From NCBI GenBank assembly GCA_021850625.1, contig JAJZLJ010000032.1:1-46419 (forward strand): DNA of 46,419 bases, read 5' to 3'. Shown in pieces: positions 17,833 through 25,722 of the stretch. Below the pieces are notes generated by a model, which was not told the origin of the DNA, made no database searches, and worked only from the letters and a program-made list of their open reading frames with translations. The position numbers were made by a program, and so were the translations under genes. This DNA is from Microcaldota archaeon (GTDB lineage: Archaea; Micrarchaeota; Micrarchaeia; Micrarchaeales; CABMGC01). Numbering within the stretch: position 1 is the first letter of the stretch; every line of letters starts with the position of its first letter.

Positions 17833-17845
17833 CATCATAATTAAT

Positions 17846-18973
17846 CTAATACTTTAACGATATTTGTATAAGCTTATGAATGTCTACTATAGTACCTGAA
17901 TCACATAGGCTTTTTACCTCTTTTAATACTTTTTCTAATTTAATGTCATCTATAATTACATTATTTTCTAATAATACTAGTTTTATAGCATGTTTACCAG
18001 AATGTTTACCTATTATAAAAGATCTTTCTCTGCCGAAATTTCTAGGATGTACTGGTTCGTATGTTAACGGATTATTTATAATTCCATGAGTATGTATTCC
18101 AGATTCATGAGAAAACGAATTCTTACCAACTATTGCTTTGTTAGGCTGTATCTTCATACCGTATGTTTGTGATACAGATTCAGAAATCTCATATATTTTT
18201 TCTGTTTTAACTGAGGTGTAGTAACGATTTGATGGTTCTAGAAAACCTAATATACCAACAATCTCTTCAAGGGCTGCATTTCCTGAGCGTTCTCCAACAC
18301 CGTTTATTGTTACATGCGCACATGAAGCTCCAGACTCTATTGCAGCAAGAGTATTAGAAATCGCTAAGCCAAAATCATTATGGCAATGCACACTTATAGG
18401 AAGAGCTACAACACCATATATTGTTTTTATTAGCTTAGAGATTGAGTCTGGTGTAGATATGCCAACAGTATCAGGTACATTTATCCTATCGGCTCCGGCA
18501 GTTTTTGCAGCAAGATATGCTTTAGTGAGGTATGATATTTCAGTTCTTGTAGCATCTTCTGCTGAAAACTCAACAGATAATCCTAATTTTTTAGCATATG
18601 AAACCGAAGTACTTATACGACTTAATGCCTCTTCCCTGCTGATTTTAAGTTTATTTTTTAGGTGTAGATCAGATGTAGCTATAAATATATGTACCGTTTC
18701 TACTCCACACTCTTTTACAGCTACTATGTCTTCCTTATTTGCACGGGCAAGAGCGCATAACTCAGCTTTTATTCCTAGACTAGTTATTTTTTTAATAGCT
18801 TGAGTTTCCCCTTCAGAAACCTTAGGGAACCCCACTTCGATTGTATCTACACCTATTGCATCTATTTTTTTTGCTATCTCTATCTTTGCATTAGGAGTTA
18901 ATGAAACTCCTGGACTTTGCTCTCCATCTCTTAGTGTAGTATCAAAAATCCTTATTTTTCTTCTTTGTTCCAT
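17846..18973 (-). CDS. Homocitrate/2-isopropylmalate/citramalate synthase family enzyme
   Basis: A 375-residue TIM-barrel acyltransferase that condenses acetyl-CoA with a 2-oxo acid. Family motifs are clear: DTTLRDGEQSPGVSL near the start (catalytic Arg-Asp), EVGFPKVSEGE, the metal-site HCHNDFG, and the GERSGNAALEE signature. The ending HESGIHTHGI and GKHSGKHAI resembles homocitrate synthase/AksA. The C-terminal leucine-feedback domain of full-length LeuA (about 500 aa) is absent. The oxo-acid substrate (2-oxoglutarate, 2-oxoisovalerate or pyruvate) cannot be fixed from sequence by eye. No leu, lys or aks partner gene lies nearby, so it is an orphan in this window. Confidence 0.85.
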   Translation of the reverse strand: MEQRRKIRIFDTTLRDGEQSPGVSLTPNAKIEIAKKIDAIGVDTIEVGFPKVSEGETQAIKKITSLGIKAELCALARANKEDIVAVKECGVETVHIFIATSDLHLKNKLKISREEALSRISTSVSYAKKLGLSVEFSAEDATRTEISYLTKAYLAAKTAGADRINVPDTVGISTPDSISKLIKTIYGVVALPISVHCHNDFGLAISNTLAAIESGASCAHVTINGVGERSGNAALEEIVGILGFLEPSNRYYTSVKTEKIYEISESVSQTYGMKIQPNKAIVGKNSFSHESGIHTHGIINNPLTYEPVHPRNFGRERSFIIGKHSGKHAIKLVLLENNVIIDDIKLEKVLKEVKSLCDSGTIVDIHKLIQISLKY

Positions 18974-19298
18974 ATTTTCACCATATTAGTAGTAAAAGAT
19001 AAATCTTTGTTAAAAAATAAATAAAGTGCCGAAGCTAAAGTGTTTTTGTTTGTTAAAAATAAGAATAAATAAGAATATCTTTTAATAGATTTACAAGGGT
19101 AGGTACCCCTCTTTTATGCTGCAATCTAAAGCTATAGGGGATGATAACTTAATTTTAGTTGAAAGTATGTTTTGCATAAGAATAATTTAAAATAAATGAT
19201 TATAAATCTTTTGTACGAAATTTGTAAATTTAAGATAGCAAAGCCATATCAAACGAAAGAAGTAAATAATTAACAGGAATATATATTATGTTGATTTT
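18974..19298. other. Intergenic region with a possible hairpin
   Basis: This 325-base AT-rich gap separates the synthase gene from a 52-aa ORF. Its only GC-richer part (about 19096-19140) could fold: CCCCT at 19106 pairs with AGGGG at 19136, with TATGCT/AGC-ATA inside, and a competing GGGT-AGGT-ACCC hairpin overlaps it. No TATA box at a convincing distance, no box C/D pair and no tRNA fold were found. The rest should hold the promoters of both flanking genes. Confidence 0.35.
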
Positions 19299-19457
19299 AT
19301 GCCAATAAAAATAAGTGAGTTTAAAGGACACCCAATAGTAAGTCTGCTTAAGGATGAGAATGATGCTAGACCATTTACGTTTGGCCTTACAAAAGCAAGA
19401 CTGATTATTGAAAACATAGATGCGATTAAAGAGTTTGTAGAAAAAAATACAAAGTAA
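19299..19457 (+). CDS. Conserved small protein, 52 aa
   Basis: A small ORF too short for the track. ATG at 19299 gives MPIKISEFKGHPIVSL, then PFTFGLTKARLIIENIDAIK and EFVEKNTK. The pattern (short strand, PF-x-FGL-x-KA-x-LI, then an ENIDAIK-x-FV helix) is that of a widespread small protein of unknown function in bacteria and archaea. Codon use resembles the neighbouring genes, and ATATATTA lies just upstream. An overlapping minus-strand ORF in the track (19230-19475) has no such pattern and is rejected. Confidence 0.72.
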   Translation: MPIKISEFKGHPIVSLLKDENDARPFTFGLTKARLIIENIDAIKEFVEKNTK

Positions 19458-19526
19458 GCACAGTATTTTTAGCATATACGTACTCAGAGTAAAGAGTATT
19501 ACAAATTATAAGTTTTTTACTTAAAA

Positions 19527-19949
19527 TTATTGATATTTTTTTAGTACTGCCATGCGCTCTTCAAATTCCTTTTTAGATATATCACCGTTAGCATACCTTC
19601 TTTTGAGTATAGAGATTTCATCTGACCCAAAATTATGCCTGCGGCGCCTGCCCATATTAGGATATGAACAGCTAAAGAACCAGCTAATACACCAATAAAT
19701 CACAAATATGAATATTATGAAGCCAAATAAATTCCAGAAAAAGCTCCAGCTAATTGAAAAAATATTTGAAAAATTTGAAGAACTATAAAATATCAAAATA
19801 AATATAACTATACCCAAAAATATTGGAAGTATTGGAGGAATATAGAAATTTTTTCTTTTTGAACAACTACAATTGCAATTAACTCCGCATTTACAGTCAT
19901 CACTACAGTCACATTTGTCTTTTTTCTCGTTTGGCATGTTGTTCATCAT
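19527..19949 (-). CDS. Membrane protein with Cys-rich N-terminus and SHOCT domain
   Basis: A 140-residue protein with three parts. Residues 13-31 carry eight cysteines in metallothionein-like spacing (CDCSDDCKCGVNCNCSCSK). Two hydrophobic segments follow (about 36-55 and 66-90). The C-terminal 31 residues form a SHOCT domain: ILKRRYANGDISKKEFEERM. SHOCT modules are short oligomerisation helices found at the ends of many membrane proteins. The Cys-rich segment should bind metal (Zn, Cu or Fe-S), and with both ends cytoplasmic the protein could sense or buffer metal at the membrane; this is inference. The first of two adjacent ATGs is used. Confidence 0.78.
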   Translation of the reverse strand: MMNNMPNEKKDKCDCSDDCKCGVNCNCSCSKRKNFYIPPILPIFLGIVIFILIFYSSSNFSNIFSISWSFFWNLFGFIIFIFVIYWCISWFFSCSYPNMGRRRRHNFGSDEISILKRRYANGDISKKEFEERMAVLKKYQ

Positions 19950-20010
19950 TAATACTTAACAATGGAGATTTAATAAGGGTATAGGTAAATTAACAAATAG
20001 TAGGATTTTG

Positions 20011-20174
20011 AAATTGTTGATAAACAATTTTTCCATTTTTCCTTTTCCATTATGACAAGAGATTCATCTTATTTGTCTAAGATTTAGTTTGCCGTCAATA
20101 TGTAGAGTATTATGCGCGTATGTTAATTTTTTTGTTGTGAATCTTGTCGTGATGGTCTTATTTTGGGATAAGAC
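20011..20174. other. Intergenic DNA with three perfect hairpins
   Basis: Within the 282-base gap before the isoprenoid-synthase-like gene are three perfect inverted repeats: AAATTGTT-GATA-AACAATTT (20011-20030), ATCTTA-TTTGTC-TAAGAT (20066-20083) and GTCTTAT-TTTGGG-ATAAGAC (20155-20174). In addition, GACAAGAGATTCA (20054) is mirrored by TGAATCTTGTC (20138), which could close the middle into a longer fold. The region could be a structured leader, an RNA gene or an operator; strand is unknown. Confidence 0.45.
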
Positions 20175-20231
20175 AAAAAGAGTTCAGAAACATAGTAATT
20201 TATATCAGAAATTAAAATACTTATTGATAGC

Positions 20232-21158
20232 ATGCCTAATAAAATCTTAAAAGAAAATTCTATTAATTTTTCACATTATGCTGGTGCTTTGGCAATATGT
20301 TTACGTACCTCGACTAACAATATTTTAAAGCAAGTTCCAGAAAGACCTGTGGAACTTGGAGGTAAAAGAAGAGTTTTTGATCTTAACGTATTTGTTTTTG
20401 AAAGTTTGCGCACTATTTTAAATAAAAGAGAGTATAAACAAGAAAGTTATACCGCAATGGAAACGTTCAGTAAATATATAACAAGAATAGATGATATCAT
20501 GGATGTTCCAAAACATCCAAAAATGTCTGAATGGAATACAAGTTATAAAATAGATCCAAAGGCAATGAGAATAGTGTCTCTATTTGTAAAACATACAAAA
20601 TCAATGGTCAATGAAAGGATTATAACTCAAGAGCAGGCAAAAGAGATATTCAAAGCTGTAGAACAATACAGAAAACAAGCGCGCAAAGCAGTAAAAGATT
20701 TTGAAGAGCTTACTAATCCTAATATTAAGGAAATATTATCGATAAAACATATAACAACAGGAGGCATGGGTGCCATATTGGCAGACGTATTTTGTATGTG
20801 TGAGGGTATTAGTGAAAATCAAAGAAAAATTATTAGAGAAGCATTCTCTAACGCATTCATGGCAACACAGATAGCAGATGATATAAATGATTTGAAAAAT
20901 GATATAGATAATGGAGTTCCAAATATAGCAGCCGCATTAATAAGACAATGTCACAATGATGAAATTGATGTTTTAAATGTTGAAAAGATGAGTATTAAAA
21001 CATTCAGAAAATTAGCCCCAAAATCTTATTCTGATCTGATGCAAATCGGAGATAACTACATATCAAGGATACCTAATAAACCATATGGATTAGGTGTTTT
21101 AAAGGCAGTGCCGTCAATATTTTATAAATTAATAAATTTGACCTCACGTGGAAGTTAA
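20232..21158 (+). CDS. Divergent class-I isoprenoid-synthase-like protein
   Basis: A 308-residue, all-helical, Cys-poor protein. Two Asp-rich motifs sit where class-I isoprenoid synthases hold Mg-diphosphate: TRIDDIMDV (residues 85-92, DDxxD) and QIADDINDLKNDIDNGVPN (213-231, DDxxDxxxD). Between them TTGGMGAILADV resembles the Gly/Ala-rich helix break of squalene/phytoene-synthase and polyprenyl-synthase folds. The rest does not look like the canonical polyprenyl synthase at 26.6 kb: the GKMLRP-type IPP site is missing and the start (VELGGKRRVFD) only faintly resembles it. It might make a linear or head-to-head isoprenoid, or be an inactive homologue. It stands alone behind a structured intergenic region. 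Confidence 0.65.
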   Translation: MPNKILKENSINFSHYAGALAICLRTSTNNILKQVPERPVELGGKRRVFDLNVFVFESLRTILNKREYKQESYTAMETFSKYITRIDDIMDVPKHPKMSEWNTSYKIDPKAMRIVSLFVKHTKSMVNERIITQEQAKEIFKAVEQYRKQARKAVKDFEELTNPNIKEILSIKHITTGGMGAILADVFCMCEGISENQRKIIREAFSNAFMATQIADDINDLKNDIDNGVPNIAAALIRQCHNDEIDVLNVEKMSIKTFRKLAPKSYSDLMQIGDNYISRIPNKPYGLGVLKAVPSIFYKLINLTSRGS

Positions 21159-21166
21159 AATTAATA

Positions 21167-21241
21167 TGCTCCGACTGGGATTTGGACCCAGGTTTAAGCC
21201 GTGAGAGGGCTTCGTCCTTGACCGGGCTAGACGATCGGAGC
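21167..21241 (-). tRNA. tRNA-Glu (CUC)
   Basis: The minus strand folds as a complete cloverleaf: acceptor GCTCCGA/TCGGAGC, D-arm GTCT/GGAC with GG in the loop, anticodon stem AAGCC/GGCTT with loop CTCTCAC (anticodon CUC), four-base variable loop, and T-arm CTGGG/CCCAG with loop TCCAAAT. The discriminator base is A and no CCA is encoded, as is usual in many archaea. No intron. The palindromic TATA element at 21271-21280 lies upstream and may serve both this gene and rfcL. Confidence 0.96.
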
Positions 21242-21270
21242 CTAAAAAGTATTTAGATATTTGTTAATAA

Positions 21271-21280
21271 TTATATATAA
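21271..21280. promoter_or_regulatory. Palindromic TATA element shared by tRNA-Glu and rfcL
   Basis: TTATATATAA is its own reverse complement. Its centre lies 23 nt before the rfcL ATG (21298) on the plus strand and about 34 nt before the mature tRNA-Glu 5' end on the minus strand. Both distances suit transcription: leaderless for rfcL, with a short trimmed leader for the tRNA. Confidence 0.5.
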
Positions 21281-21297
21281 GCTTTGCTTGTGATTGT

Positions 21298-22518
21298 ATG
21301 CTAACAGATAAGTATGTCCCTAACACTATAAATAATATTATTGGAAATAGCGAAGCTATATCAAAACTTTTTGAGTTCGCTCAGGCAGTCCATGCAAACG
21401 CAAAACCTAGACCAATAATGATATTTGGACCTACCGGCACTGGAAAAACCTCAGCTGCACACGCATTAGCTTATGGAAATGGATTTGAACTTTTAGAACT
21501 TAACGCTAGCGATTATAGGGATGTTACTACTCTTGAAAAGGTCTTACTACCTGCTAGCAGAAGCAAAGGATTATTTAATAAAAATATATTGATACTCCTT
21601 GATGAGATAGATGAACTATCTAAAAAATTAGACGCTGGTGCTGAAAAAATAATCAGAGAACTGATAAAATCATCAAAACAGCCAGTAATATTTACTGCTA
21701 CTGATTTTTGGGATAAGGATATAAATTACCTTAGAATGTCTGTTGATAAGGTAGAGTTTAAGAAGGTGCCACCTAAAGAGATAGAAAAACTATTGGATAA
21801 AATAATTACTGAGGAAAAAGTATCTGTTAAAAAAGAGGTTATAGAAGAGATAGCAAGAAGAAGCGATGGAGATGTAAGAGGTGCAATAAACGATCTTGAG
21901 GCCATGATAGGCGCTAAAGACGAGCTTCTTGAAAATTTAGGCATGCGTGATAGAAAAACAGAGATATTCGGAGTTTTGGATAAGATATTTTTATCTGGTA
22001 ATTTTGATATGGCAAGAAATTCAATGACAAAAAGCGATGTAGATATAGGAATGCTGATAAACTGGATAGATGAAAATATAACAAAAAGATACCCTATGAA
22101 AAAAGATGTAGAAGAGGCGTACTCCAATCTTTCTTTAGCAAGTAGATTTTATGAAAAAGCTTCAAGGACTAATCATTACGAGTATTTTAGATATGCAAGT
22201 GTATTTGCCTCTTCTGGTATTGCCTTATCAAATAAAGGAAGAACCACAATGCTAAAACAGTACTCTTTTCCATCGAATATAAGGTATATGAGCAGTACAA
22301 AAGGAGATAGGATAAACTTAAATAGCATAGCTGAAAGATTATCTCCCATCTTACATACAAATAAGAAAAAAATAATAGGTAGCTACCTACCAATACTAAA
22401 AATAGCTATAGAAAACTCTATAAAAAAATACGGAAAAGAGGAAACTCTTAATACAGTTGCCTTCTCAATGGGAATTTTTGAAGATGATGTAGAGATATTA
22501 TTAGGTAAAAAACTTTAA
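21298..22518 (+). CDS. rfcL: Replication factor C large subunit
   Basis: The large subunit of the archaeal clamp loader, an AAA+ ATPase that opens PCNA and loads it at primer ends. The start KYVPNTINNIIGN is family-typical. Walker A is GPTGTGKTSAAH (45-56), followed by LELNASDYRD, Walker B ILLDEIDEL, a sensor-1 region (VIFTATD) and sensor-2 RRSDGDVRGAINDLE. The C-terminal collar domain is helical. At 406 residues it is shorter than many RfcL proteins, and no clear PCNA-binding (QxxLxxFF) motif ends it. ATG 23 nt from a TATA element. Convergent with pheT, 3 bases apart. Confidence 0.93.
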   Translation: MLTDKYVPNTINNIIGNSEAISKLFEFAQAVHANAKPRPIMIFGPTGTGKTSAAHALAYGNGFELLELNASDYRDVTTLEKVLLPASRSKGLFNKNILILLDEIDELSKKLDAGAEKIIRELIKSSKQPVIFTATDFWDKDINYLRMSVDKVEFKKVPPKEIEKLLDKIITEEKVSVKKEVIEEIARRSDGDVRGAINDLEAMIGAKDELLENLGMRDRKTEIFGVLDKIFLSGNFDMARNSMTKSDVDIGMLINWIDENITKRYPMKKDVEEAYSNLSLASRFYEKASRTNHYEYFRYASVFASSGIALSNKGRTTMLKQYSFPSNIRYMSSTKGDRINLNSIAERLSPILHTNKKKIIGSYLPILKIAIENSIKKYGKEETLNTVAFSMGIFEDDVEILLGKKL

Positions 22519-22521
22519 ATG

Positions 22522-24162
22522 TTATAAAAGCTCTATTTCAAATCCAATAGAGGGTTCCTCTATTCCAAAGTTACTAAGAACAATAGGATGTAGCTCGCCC
22601 ATTATTCCTAATTCTATGCCATCAATTATTATAGCTGCGCATCTGCCATCTATAAAACTTTTATGCGAAGTCTCTTTTATACTAAAGGAGAATCCCGAAA
22701 CTGAAAGTATTGATTCAACTATACTTTTTATATCATTAAAATTTGATACGGAGTTAGTGCATATTCCAGCTAGATGATATGACTCAATAGGTTTGTTATC
22801 ATAAATTTTAAAAACCATATCAAGTTCAAAAACTTTCTGTGGCATCTTATCGTGTTTTGATATAGAAATTACATTCAATATAGATGGAATAAGCCATGTT
22901 CTTGCTATACTTAAGTTTGATGATTTTGCATCTTTTAGTTTTATAAAATCTGTTTTTTGTGGAATATCTAAGTTCATCATCAAGAAGTTTCTCTGTTCGT
23001 TTGTAAGATAAGTAGACATACTCTCCGTAAATCCAGCACCAACCATAGCATATGAAAGGCCTTCAAATAATTCATGGTTTTTGCTTAAAGCTCCTGGAAG
23101 TATTGATGGCACAGGGATAGGTGAAATATAATCATAACCATATGCTATGCAGATATCTTCTATAATATCTTGTTCGTTTATTATATCTGCTCTGTATGAT
23201 GGTACTTTAAAGCGTATTTTTTTACCTAAAAGTGCAGCTTCATATCCTGCTTTATTTGCAAGTGAGATTATATTATTAAATCCTATTTCTATTCCCAATT
23301 CTAGCTCTATTTGTAAAAGTGGAATTAGGATATTATTTGTATCAAAATCTGGATATCTTTTGGTTTTTTTGGTGTACTTAACATCTATTCCAAAAATATC
23401 TCCCCCTATATCAATAAATGTAGTAGCTAAGATATTGGTTATTTTCTCTACAAGATCAGATGAGGTGCCGGTAACCTCAATAAATAGATTTTTAGTTGAT
23501 GGAGTTACCTTTGTCCTTTCTGAGTTTATTATAGGAACTAAAGCAAGAGTGCCTTTTGAGTCCTTTAGAATAGGATATAAACCAGATTTAGGCAGCGCGG
23601 TTCTGTAGAGTTTTCCCTTTTCAGTATTATCTACAACATCACTATATAGTCTTTGAGAATTGTCCCTTAATGGAATAAACTTTTCATCTTCTGACAATAT
23701 GAATACTATGTCTTTGTCTATAACGTCTAAATTATGAATGCCTATTGACATCTTCTTTCTCATCCTTCCTAGAGTATCTGAAAGTTTTTCAGAAAAATTA
23801 AAGATGTCCGCAAGAGAAACATCTGTCAACAAGATATTTTTTATAACAAAACCAGATATAAAAAGACCGCTCTTTTCTGCTGTTTTATCTACCGATATTG
23901 TCAATGCTGAAGATAGATTTTTTTTATGTAATGAATAATTAAACGTTTTATTTATATGTTGAAAGTTCCTTATAGCACGGGCAAGTCCCACAGCAGAAAA
24001 TAAATCAGGCCTATTAGATGTAATTTCTACAGTCAATTCATTAAGATCAGAACGTTCTACCTCAAAACCAAGTTTATATATTATTTCTTCAAGATTTTTT
24101 TCTTCTATTTTTTTACCTATTAATTTTAGAAGATACTCTCTATTTATTGTTATATTTGGCAT
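22522..24162 (-). CDS. pheT: Phenylalanyl-tRNA synthetase beta subunit
   Basis: PheRS beta pairs with the alpha subunit in an (alpha-beta)2 enzyme charging tRNA-Phe. The 546-residue length and the start MPNITINREYLLKLIGKKIE are those of the short archaeal/eukaryotic type, without the bacterial EMAP and ferredoxin-like domains. B3/B4 editing-domain and B5 segments are present: EITSNRPDLFSAVGLARAI near the start, and later VPSYRADIINEQDIIEDICI. A catalytic-like core (ELDMVF, GICTNSV, FGIEEPSIGFEIEL) ends the protein. It lies 4 bases after pheS, its partner. Confidence 0.95.
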   Translation of the reverse strand: MPNITINREYLLKLIGKKIEEKNLEEIIYKLGFEVERSDLNELTVEITSNRPDLFSAVGLARAIRNFQHINKTFNYSLHKKNLSSALTISVDKTAEKSGLFISGFVIKNILLTDVSLADIFNFSEKLSDTLGRMRKKMSIGIHNLDVIDKDIVFILSEDEKFIPLRDNSQRLYSDVVDNTEKGKLYRTALPKSGLYPILKDSKGTLALVPIINSERTKVTPSTKNLFIEVTGTSSDLVEKITNILATTFIDIGGDIFGIDVKYTKKTKRYPDFDTNNILIPLLQIELELGIEIGFNNIISLANKAGYEAALLGKKIRFKVPSYRADIINEQDIIEDICIAYGYDYISPIPVPSILPGALSKNHELFEGLSYAMVGAGFTESMSTYLTNEQRNFLMMNLDIPQKTDFIKLKDAKSSNLSIARTWLIPSILNVISISKHDKMPQKVFELDMVFKIYDNKPIESYHLAGICTNSVSNFNDIKSIVESILSVSGFSFSIKETSHKSFIDGRCAAIIIDGIELGIMGELHPIVLSNFGIEEPSIGFEIELL

Positions 24163-24166
24163 ATAA

Positions 24167-25645
24167 TCATCTAAGTTTTCTTGTCCTTAACCAACTAAGG
24201 CCGCTGTTGTAAGGTTCAACTACACTTTTTATGCCATCGTTGTTGATTAGGAGCATTCTTTCTATCCCTAAACCCCACGCAAGAACGTTTATTTTTCTTC
24301 TGCTAATCCCGGTTACCTCTCTTCTTATTATTCCAGAACCCCCAATTTCTAACCAATTTCCATTTTCACCTATTTGGGCGAATATCTCAGCTCCAGGTTC
24401 TACGAATGGAAAGTAAGCAGGCTTAAATCTTATTTTAACCCCAAAGCTCTTGTAAAAATTTGTTAGTGTATCGAATAAGTTAGCCATAGTAAGATTTTTC
24501 CCTATTATTATGCCATCACATTGGTAAAAATCCGTAAGATGCTTATAGTCAAGATTTTCATTTCTAAAAACTCTTCCTACGGTGAATAATTTTTGTGGTA
24601 GCGCAACCTCTTCTCCAGATAAATATTTTTTCATGAATTCACGTATATAATGAACCGATACACTAGTCATTTGTGTCCTTAACACTGCAGATTCAGCTTC
24701 TTCTTGACTCCATTTTATTTTCCATGAATCTGTATGACTTTTCATTATTGATTTTAAATGCTCTTTGTCATTTATCGGAAGTTTTGAAGGATTTGATAAA
24801 TGAAAGGTATCTTGAGCTTCTCTTGCGGGATGATCTTGTGGAACAAAAAGAGAGTCAAAAACCCAAAATGAAGGCTCTATTATAGGACCTGAAATTTCGG
24901 TAAACCCAAGCCTTGAAAAGGTGTTTTTAACATCATTTAGAAGCAAACGGAGAGGATGTCTCATAGATAATATTTGCTGCTGCACTGGTATAGAAACATC
25001 ATACTTTTTAAACTTTTTAGATTCCCAACTTTTTGATACTATAAGTTCCCTGTCTATTTGGTCTATTGAGTTTTCTGATTCTTCTATAATAGCTTCTGCT
25101 CCTTTTTTTGATATTTTTATAATATCTATTATATTTTTATCTTTCACTTCTATTAATTTTCTTGAAGAAAATTCACTTATATATGATAGTTCTTTTGATG
25201 AGAAGCTTTCTGTAGAATTTGATTTTTTATGCAATGTGGAAAGAAAAATAGATTCGGCACTTGGAACAGAATACTCTTCACCTTTTTTAGTTAGAGAAAG
25301 TATACCGTTTTTTATTATTATTAAACCTTTTTTTATGCACCATTGCATGCCTATCCTTTCTTTATCTAACAAAAGTTGTGATGCTTTTATTTCTTTGCCG
25401 GATTGTAAGGTGTTTATAATCTCATCTTCCGGAAGCATTGATTTTGAGTATGACATCCCTTCCTGGCTTAGAGTAATAGAATTATTTTTTTTATATGTCA
25501 AATCTAAAAGAGATAGATTAGACAAATTTTCTATAGACCATAGTAATTCATCTTTACCAAGGCCCGACTTTTTTTCGAGCTCACTGAATGTGATGCTGCT
25601 ATGTTTTTTCAGTATATTTAAAACCAATAACTCGTATTTATGCAT
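24167..25645 (-). CDS. pheS: Phenylalanyl-tRNA synthetase alpha subunit
   Basis: The catalytic subunit of PheRS, 492 residues. The N-terminal 200 residues form winged-helix modules typical of archaeal/eukaryotic PheS (FSELEKKSGLGKDELLWSIE). The class-II core follows: motif 1 around HPLRLLLNDVKNTFSRLGF and FWVFDSLFVPQDHPARE, motif 2 FTVGRVFRNENLDYKHL, and motif 3 AWGLGIERMLL. The gene starts with ATG at 25645 and is the promoter-proximal member of the pheST operon. It is divergent from the ubiA-like gene, with 77 bases of very AT-rich DNA between them. Confidence 0.95.
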   Translation of the reverse strand: MHKYELLVLNILKKHSSITFSELEKKSGLGKDELLWSIENLSNLSLLDLTYKKNNSITLSQEGMSYSKSMLPEDEIINTLQSGKEIKASQLLLDKERIGMQWCIKKGLIIIKNGILSLTKKGEEYSVPSAESIFLSTLHKKSNSTESFSSKELSYISEFSSRKLIEVKDKNIIDIIKISKKGAEAIIEESENSIDQIDRELIVSKSWESKKFKKYDVSIPVQQQILSMRHPLRLLLNDVKNTFSRLGFTEISGPIIEPSFWVFDSLFVPQDHPAREAQDTFHLSNPSKLPINDKEHLKSIMKSHTDSWKIKWSQEEAESAVLRTQMTSVSVHYIREFMKKYLSGEEVALPQKLFTVGRVFRNENLDYKHLTDFYQCDGIIIGKNLTMANLFDTLTNFYKSFGVKIRFKPAYFPFVEPGAEIFAQIGENGNWLEIGGSGIIRREVTGISRRKINVLAWGLGIERMLLINNDGIKSVVEPYNSGLSWLRTRKLR

Positions 25646-25722
25646 TAAAACAACATTATAATTTATAAATATACAATAAATAAGTATTAAAAGATTCGTT
25701 GTTATAACTTTAATTGGTTATT

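Noticed and set aside
19096-19140. Possible box C/D sRNA or small RNA in the gap before the 52-aa gene
   Set aside because: GGATGATAA resembles box C, but no box D (CUGA) is at a suitable distance. Kept only as an intergenic hairpin.
19230-19475. 81-aa minus-strand ORF
   Set aside because: It is antisense to the 52-aa conserved small protein, and reads as low-complexity Phe/Tyr/Ile-rich sequence.
23147-23608. 153-aa plus-strand ORF inside pheT
   Set aside because: It is antisense to a conserved part of PheT, has no motif of its own, and is Ser/Ile-rich like other shadows.
24921-25661. 246-aa plus-strand ORF
   Set aside because: It is wholly antisense to pheS, whose motifs are clear; composition (Phe/Ser-rich) is that of a shadow frame.
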